From Chloroflexota bacterium (GTDB taxonomy: Bacteria > Chloroflexota > Limnocylindria > Limnocylindrales > CSP1-4): a DNA stretch of 64,000 nt. The notes under the pieces are model-generated. The model did not search any database. It was given only the letters and a program-made list of their open reading frames with translations, and was not told the DNA's origin. Of this stretch, positions 59,563-64,000 are shown piece by piece; the stretch's first letter is position 1; each line of letters starts with the position of its first letter. The stretch covers positions 1-64,000 of the forward strand of contig VBEC01000073.1 in assembly GCA_005883615.1 (NCBI GenBank). Direction: 5' to 3'. A program made the position numbers and the translations under genes.

Positions 59563-60597
59563 ATGAGCGCGCGAACCGCTGTCACACGATTCGTCCCGAC
59601 CGCCGAGCAGTACGCCTGGACGTTCGGTGGCTACGAGCCAGTGATGCAGGTCCGGCCGGGTGACGTCCTTGACCTCTTTACCGAGGACGCCTTCGGCGGG
59701 CGCATCCGGTCAAGCCAGGACATCGCCAGCAAGTCGATCGTCTACCCATTCATCAACCCGCAGACCGGGCCGTTCTACGTCGAGGGGGCTGCCCCGGGCG
59801 ACACGCTGGCGATCCACCTGATCGACGTGCAGCCGGCACGGGACTGGGGAGTCTCGACGACCGTTCCACTCTTCGGCTCACTCACGAGCACCAAGTTCAC
59901 CCCGACCCTCCAGGAGCCGCTTCCGGAGAAGACGTGGATCTACGCGGTCGACAGCGGCGCCCGCGAGGTGACCTACCGAGCCCTCGACTCCGAGTATTCG
60001 GTCCGCCTGCCGCTCGAGCCGTTCCTGGGGACGATCGGCGTTGCGCCGGCTGCGTCGGAGGCGCGGAACGTCCTGGTGCCGGAGGCCTTTGGCGGGAACA
60101 TGGACACGCCCGAAGCGCGAGCCGGGGCCACGATTTACCTCGGCGTCAACGTCGAGGGCGCGCTCTTCTCGATCGGCGACGGGCACTACACCATGGGCGA
60201 GGGCGAGGTCTGCGGCGTCGCCGTGGAGGGCTCGATGAATACCCTCCTGACGGTCGACCTGATCAAAGGCGTGTTCTGCGATTGGCCGCGGCTCGAGAAC
60301 GACCAGGAGATCATGGTGGCCGGCTCGTACAGGCCGCTCGAGGACGCCTTCCGGATCGCGCACACCCAGCTGATCCGCTGGATCTCGGCCGAGACCGGGC
60401 TGTCGATGATGGACACGTATCAGCTGGTCACGCAGGCGTCCCGCTCACCGATCGCGAACGTGTGCGACGCCAACTACACGATCGTCGCCAAGATGCCCAA
60501 GCGACACCTGCCGCCAGGGGTCGACTGGATGCGCGGCACCCACGAGCGCCTCCGTGAATCGAGCAAGGCGGTCAAGGGCGTCGTCCCGAGCGAGTAG
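59563..60597 (+). CDS. Acetamidase/formamidase family protein
   Basis: The 344-residue product has the FmdA/AmdA beta-rich fold: NPQTGPFYVEGAAPGDTLAIHLIDV, PFLGTIGVAPA, NMDTPEARAGATIYLGVNVEGALFSIGDGHYTMGEGEVCGVAVE. Such enzymes hydrolyse short-chain amides, releasing ammonia and formate or acetate. The ATG is preceded by AAGGAG at 59549-59554. Some members act on other amide substrates, so the exact one cannot be stated. It is divergent from the GT-C gene; nothing links it to the sugar importer that follows. Confidence 0.93.
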   Translation: MSARTAVTRFVPTAEQYAWTFGGYEPVMQVRPGDVLDLFTEDAFGGRIRSSQDIASKSIVYPFINPQTGPFYVEGAAPGDTLAIHLIDVQPARDWGVSTTVPLFGSLTSTKFTPTLQEPLPEKTWIYAVDSGAREVTYRALDSEYSVRLPLEPFLGTIGVAPAASEARNVLVPEAFGGNMDTPEARAGATIYLGVNVEGALFSIGDGHYTMGEGEVCGVAVEGSMNTLLTVDLIKGVFCDWPRLENDQEIMVAGSYRPLEDAFRIAHTQLIRWISAETGLSMMDTYQLVTQASRSPIANVCDANYTIVAKMPKRHLPPGVDWMRGTHERLRESSKAVKGVVPSE

Positions 60598-60611
60598 CGC
60601 TCGGCTGCAGC

Positions 60612-60968
60612 CTAGTGGAGGCGGCGACGCGCCCTCCGAAGAGGCACTGTCGGCGGCTCGGGGGAACGCGACTCCCGCCGCGGCGCACCGTCGTCACGAG
60701 GCACGGTCGTCGTGCCTCCGGGTTCCCGCACGTGCCAGTGGACGCCGTCCTCCTCCTGGACTCCCTGGGGCCAGGGCATCGTGGAGCGCCACCACGTGTC
60801 GCGGCCATGCATGAGCGCTCCGAGAGGGCGCTGTCCCGGCCCCGCGAGCCAGCCCGACAGGGCGGCAACGGGCGCAAACGCAAGGCCGATCCCAACCACG
60901 ATGACGATCACTTCCACCCGGTCGACCCCATCGCAGAATCGTACACCCGGGTCCGCCAAAGACATCAC
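60612..60968 (-). CDS. Small hypothetical protein with one membrane helix
   Basis: A 118-residue reading frame with one clear hydrophobic segment (VEVIVIVVGIGLAFAPVAALSGWLAG, about 18-42). A short soluble tail ends in RRARRRLH; its HGRDTWWRSTMPWPQGVQEEDGVHW looks like an ordered domain and not shadow coding. No homologous plus-strand gene runs through it, so I accept it with caution. It lies in the 630-base gap between fmdA and the sugar ABC genes. Confidence 0.5.
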   Translation of the reverse strand: MMSLADPGVRFCDGVDRVEVIVIVVGIGLAFAPVAALSGWLAGPGQRPLGALMHGRDTWWRSTMPWPQGVQEEDGVHWHVREPGGTTTVPRDDGAPRRESRSPEPPTVPLRRARRRLH

Positions 60969-60972
60969 GTCC

Positions 60973-61002
60973 TTGACGAACCTCCATGTAATCGATTATC
61001 AC
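60973..61002 (+). promoter_or_regulatory. ABC importer promoter with LacI-like operator (60989-60998)
   Basis: TTGACG (60973-60978) and TATCAC (60997-61002) lie 18 bases apart. The perfect palindrome TAATCGATTA (60989-60998), with central CG and wider near-symmetry TGTAATCGATTATCA, overlaps the -10. That layout is typical of LacI-family operators, which often control sugar ABC importers such as the one downstream; no LacI gene is in the window. The rest of the gap to 61230 shows nothing else that I can support. Confidence 0.5.
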
Positions 61003-61230
61003 AGCAGAGGACAACGGTCCGACTGTGTTTCTCGCTCGGGCGTTCGGCTGCCGGGAGGTTCGGCGCCGCGTCGCCCGCTCGACGACTGCAGATGAGCCGA
61101 CCGATCTTTGCTCCCATGCCGGAGGGAGCGCCTCCGCGACTCCTTGCTGGCGGCTCCTGCCAATTTTCGAGCGGTTAGACGCTGCGACCTGGCCCCCGAG
61201 GCGGATCTGAAGAGCGAAGAAGGAGGAGCG

Positions 61231-62658
61231 ATGAGTCGGTCTTTAGGCCGATCTCGGTGGATTCTCGCCGTGGTGGCAATGTTCGTGGTAGGGGCATGTA
61301 GCTCAGCCGCGAGCCCGGGCGCGAGCACCGGTGCCAGCACGGCAGCAAGCCCTGCAGCCGGGGCGTCCTCGGCGGCAAATCCCTCGCCCGTGACAGGGGC
61401 GTCATGCGCGGCGAGCGCAACGGTGGTGAAGTTCTGGACGAGCCACACCCCACCTGATTCGGACGTGTTGACGAAGATCGTCAACAACTTCAACACGGCC
61501 AATGCCGACATCTGCGTGAAGATGACGATCGTCAAAGGCAGTGAAACGGACATCGCCAAGCTGCTGACCGCGATCCGCGGCGGCGTGGCGCCAGACGTCT
61601 ACATGGCCGACCGGTTTACAGTGCCGCAGCGCGCCGCCGAAGGTGCACTCGACGACATCACGGCCGAGGCCGGCAACTTGAAGGACCAGCATCTTCCCTT
61701 TGCCTGGAACGAGACCCAGTACAAGGGCAAGACATACGCCCTGCCGTTCGACACGGACGCTCGGGCGCTCTGGTACAACAAGGACCTGATCACGGCGGCC
61801 GGCGAAGATCCGGCTCAGCTCGACATCAGCAAGGGTGCGCCGACGATCGACACCGTCGTGAAGATCGCCGACAAGATCAGCAAGAAGGACGCCAGCGGCA
61901 ACTACACCGTCATGGGCTGGCTCCCGGGCGGACCCGGAGCCGGCGGTCAGCCCGGAGCCTTCGATCAGGGCTGGCATTACACGTGGGGCTTTGATTACGG
62001 CGGCAAGTTCGCTGACCTCGCTGCGTGCAAGGTGACGCCGACCGACCCCGGTGTCGTAGCCGGGTTCCAGTTCCTTTACGACTGGCAGAAGGCCCACGAT
62101 CCGCAGGCCGTCAGCCGCTTCGTCAGCACCAACTGGCCGCCGAATGCGCCACAGGCTCAGTTCCCACTATGGACCGGCAAGTTGGGCATGACGATCAGCG
62201 GTGACTGGCAGATCGCGAATGCTGCCAAGTACGCTCCTAACGGCCACTATGGCTTCACGTACATCCCGGTCCCCAAGGCTGGCGACAAGCCGTCCACGTG
62301 GGCCGGCGGGTGGTCCATGGCGCTGATCCCGAAGTCCCAGGTCAGGGCCCAGGCCATCAAGTTCATGGAGTACATCACCGGGCCCGAAGGCCAGAAGGTG
62401 TACACCAAGGACTCGACGCATCTTTCGACGCTCGTGGCGCTGCAGACCGACGCGTCGCTCTACGACGCGCAGCACAAGACGTTCCTCGATCTCTTGCCGT
62501 CGGCACTCAACCGGCCGCCGCTGGCGGTGGGCGCCCTCTATTGGGACAAGCTCACCTCCGCTCAGGGTTCGGTCGAGCTCAACACCAAGCAGCCAATGGA
62601 CGCTTTGAAGGAGGTCGAAGCGGCGGTGCAGCCTCAGCTAGCAACCGCAGGTTGCTGA
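61231..62658 (+). CDS. Sugar ABC transporter substrate-binding lipoprotein
   Basis: Extracellular solute-binding protein family 1, 475 residues. The signal ends in a lipobox (FVVGAC, Cys23) followed by a Ser/Ala-rich linker. The mature protein begins at ATVVKFWTSHTPPDSDVL and has the classical VAPDVYMADRF, NKDLITAAG, GWLPGGPGAG and GKLGMTISGDWQI segments. AGGAGG lies just before the ATG at 61231. The substrate is probably an oligosaccharide, as for other CUT1 systems, but cannot be specified. Followed by two permease genes. Confidence 0.93.
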   Translation: MSRSLGRSRWILAVVAMFVVGACSSAASPGASTGASTAASPAAGASSAANPSPVTGASCAASATVVKFWTSHTPPDSDVLTKIVNNFNTANADICVKMTIVKGSETDIAKLLTAIRGGVAPDVYMADRFTVPQRAAEGALDDITAEAGNLKDQHLPFAWNETQYKGKTYALPFDTDARALWYNKDLITAAGEDPAQLDISKGAPTIDTVVKIADKISKKDASGNYTVMGWLPGGPGAGGQPGAFDQGWHYTWGFDYGGKFADLAACKVTPTDPGVVAGFQFLYDWQKAHDPQAVSRFVSTNWPPNAPQAQFPLWTGKLGMTISGDWQIANAAKYAPNGHYGFTYIPVPKAGDKPSTWAGGWSMALIPKSQVRAQAIKFMEYITGPEGQKVYTKDSTHLSTLVALQTDASLYDAQHKTFLDLLPSALNRPPLAVGALYWDKLTSAQGSVELNTKQPMDALKEVEAAVQPQLATAGC

Positions 62659-62738
62659 CCACGCGTTAACTCGTCGCGGGGACTGGTTCGCCGGTCCCCG
62701 CGACACCTATCACCGCGGCTCGTGGGAGAAACAGCGAA

Positions 62739-63695
62739 ATGACCGCAGCCGCCGCATCGGTCGGCCGTTCCCGCCGCTCGCGCTTCAAGCTCGGAGCGAT
62801 CGAGCGCCGCAACTTGCGCTGGGGCTTGCTGTTCATCAGCCCCTGGTTGTTCGGGTTCCTGGCCCTGGGCGTCTTCCCGATCCTGTACACGTTCTTCCTG
62901 AGCCTGACGCGTTACTCCGGTTTCCGGGAGCCAGTCCTCATCGGGACCGCAAACTATTCGCGGCTGGTCGCCGATCCGGACTTCTGGAAAGCGTCCTATA
63001 ACACGCTCTACTACACGGCGCTCGCCGTCCCCGTCGGCGTGGTCGTGGCCATGCTGCTGGCGCTCGCGATGAATCAGAAGATCCGCGAAGTGTCGATTTA
63101 CCGGGCGATCTTCTACCTGCCTTCGATCCTGCCGGTCTTCGCGATCTCGTTCGTCTTCGTGGTCCTGCTCAACCCGGGCTACGGGCTGGTCAACTGGCTT
63201 CTCCAGGCCGTCGGGCTGCCCTCACCCAACTGGCTGGGTGACCCGGCCTACACCAAGCTGGCACTCGTGATGATCGCGCAGCTCGGTGCCGGGCAATGGG
63301 CCCTCGTGTTCCTGGCCGGCCTGCGTGGAATCCCGATCGAGCTCTACGAATCGGCGGAGATCGACGGTGCGGGCGCCTTCAGGAAGTTCCGCAGCATCAC
63401 GCTTCCGTTGATGACGCCCGTGATCCTGTACGACCTGATCATCGGCCTGTCCTTCGGCCTCCAGGTGTTCACCTCCGCGTACATCCTGACGGGCGGGGGC
63501 ACTAGAGGCGGCGCCGGACCGGACAATTCCTTGCTGACGTACGTCTATTACCTCTACCAGCAGGCCTTCCAGTTCGGACAGATGGGCTATGCGGCGGCGC
63601 TCTCAGTCGTGATGTTCATCGTGAGCATCGTCCTTGCAGGCGCCGTCTTCCGGTGGGCGCGCGGCTGGGTCTTTTACGGCTCCGAGGAGGCTTGA
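62739..63695 (+). CDS. Sugar ABC transporter permease (MalF-like)
   Basis: The 318-residue inner permease of a CUT1-type importer has six predicted helices (about 28-50, 86-110, 122-143, 167-190, 222-245, 286-305). The EAA loop is ELYESAEIDGAGAFRKFRSITLPLM, which contacts the ATPase. Start ATG 80 bases after the binding protein. Its TGA is directly followed by the GTG of the next permease. The ATPase subunit is outside the window or shared, e.g. MsmK/UgpC-type. Confidence 0.95.
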   Translation: MTAAAASVGRSRRSRFKLGAIERRNLRWGLLFISPWLFGFLALGVFPILYTFFLSLTRYSGFREPVLIGTANYSRLVADPDFWKASYNTLYYTALAVPVGVVVAMLLALAMNQKIREVSIYRAIFYLPSILPVFAISFVFVVLLNPGYGLVNWLLQAVGLPSPNWLGDPAYTKLALVMIAQLGAGQWALVFLAGLRGIPIELYESAEIDGAGAFRKFRSITLPLMTPVILYDLIIGLSFGLQVFTSAYILTGGGTRGGAGPDNSLLTYVYYLYQQAFQFGQMGYAAALSVVMFIVSIVLAGAVFRWARGWVFYGSEEA

Positions 63696-64000
63696 GTGGC
63701 TACGACGGAAGCCGCCCGACCGATCGCCCTGGCCGCCCCATCCGGGCGACGGTGGCGCCGCGTCGTCACACGCTCAGTCCTGCCCAGGGTCGTCCTCATC
63801 CTCGGATGCCTGGTCTTCCTCGCGCCGTTCTACTGGATGGTCATCAGCGCCCTCAAGACGAACGCCGAGCTGACCCAATTCCCGCCCTCGCTGATCCCGG
63901 GAGCATGGGCCTGGCAGAACTTCGTCGATGCCGTCAACTACATCCCGTTCGGGCTGTACACCCTGAACTCGCTGACCATCACGGTCGGGGCGACGATTGG
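63696..64000 (+). CDS. Sugar ABC transporter permease (MalG-like), 3' partial
   Basis: Directly after the previous stop a GTG opens a frame that runs to the window edge. Its protein begins VATTEAARPIA, has a helix (VVLILGCLVFLAPFYWMVISAL) and the MalG-type NAELTQFPPSLIPGAW, then YTLNSLTITV, the start of the second helix. The remaining helices and EAA loop lie beyond position 64000. Together with the upstream gene it forms the heterodimeric permease. Confidence 0.92.
   Translation, partial: MATTEAARPIALAAPSGRRWRRVVTRSVLPRVVLILGCLVFLAPFYWMVISALKTNAELTQFPPSLIPGAWAWQNFVDAVNYIPFGLYTLNSLTITVGATI

Overview
The window is GC-rich, densely packed DNA from what looks like a monoderm-type, aerobic, free-living bacterium. 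The gene content suggests Chloroflexota, perhaps the Limnocylindria or a related environmental lineage: a split nuo operon followed by a GT-C-rich envelope region, HspR-type heat-shock control, KimA-like potassium permeases and a phosphatidylinositol mannoside (PIM) type lipid operon. Actinobacteriota share several of these traits, so the assignment is an inference. No rRNA, tRNA, CRISPR array, transposase or phage gene was found; the window is chromosomal core and lifestyle genes.

Layout. 1-2277: end of a branched-chain amino-acid ABC importer (livG partial, livF) and a membrane-anchored hypothetical. 2353-4394 (minus): four-gene operon of a zinc ribbon protein, a PD-(D/E)XK-like protein, hpt and a 4-TM protein. 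4490-6693: a lone csoR with a textbook operator on its own promoter, DnaA-box-like inverted repeats, rsmG and a metallophosphoesterase. 6733-12722: a potassium module of two tandem KimA-like permeases, a universal stress protein and two TrkA-type proteins. 13085-17827: a proteostasis operon, hsp20-hspR-lon-dnaJ. 17882-25287: housekeeping genes (Nudix, cupin, purH, glpX, folK, a nucleotidyltransferase-like gene, a MidA/NDUFAF7 methyltransferase).

25684-40617 is a full-length respiratory complex I operon, ABCD-H-(I/E)-F-(G*)-JKLMN. The membrane arm and the B/C/D connecting module are conventional. The electron-input arm is not: NuoI carries a single 4Fe-4S motif and is fused to only the helical half of NuoE; NuoF has lost one ligand of its 4Fe-4S cluster; and NuoG is replaced by an 884-residue protein combining a 2Fe-2S domain, a GltD/NfnB-type FAD/NAD(P) domain and several ferredoxin motifs, one of them resembling the motif missing from NuoI. 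This is the most unusual system in the window.

40692-47821: trehalose synthesis (otsA and convergent otsB), a broken redoxin gene, a sortase-like protein without the catalytic cysteine, CorA, and an MFS exporter divergent from an ArsR regulator with a palindromic operator. 47818-54086: a tightly coupled PIM-type operon (CDP-alcohol phosphatidyltransferase, inositol-3-phosphate synthase, two acyltransferases, a PHP enzyme, a PimA-like GT4). It faces a 1792-residue minus-strand fusion of two GT-C glycosyltransferases with an inserted beta-propeller (54127-59505). 59563-64000: an acetamidase/formamidase and the start of a sugar ABC importer (lipoprotein, permease, partial permease) behind a LacI-like operator.
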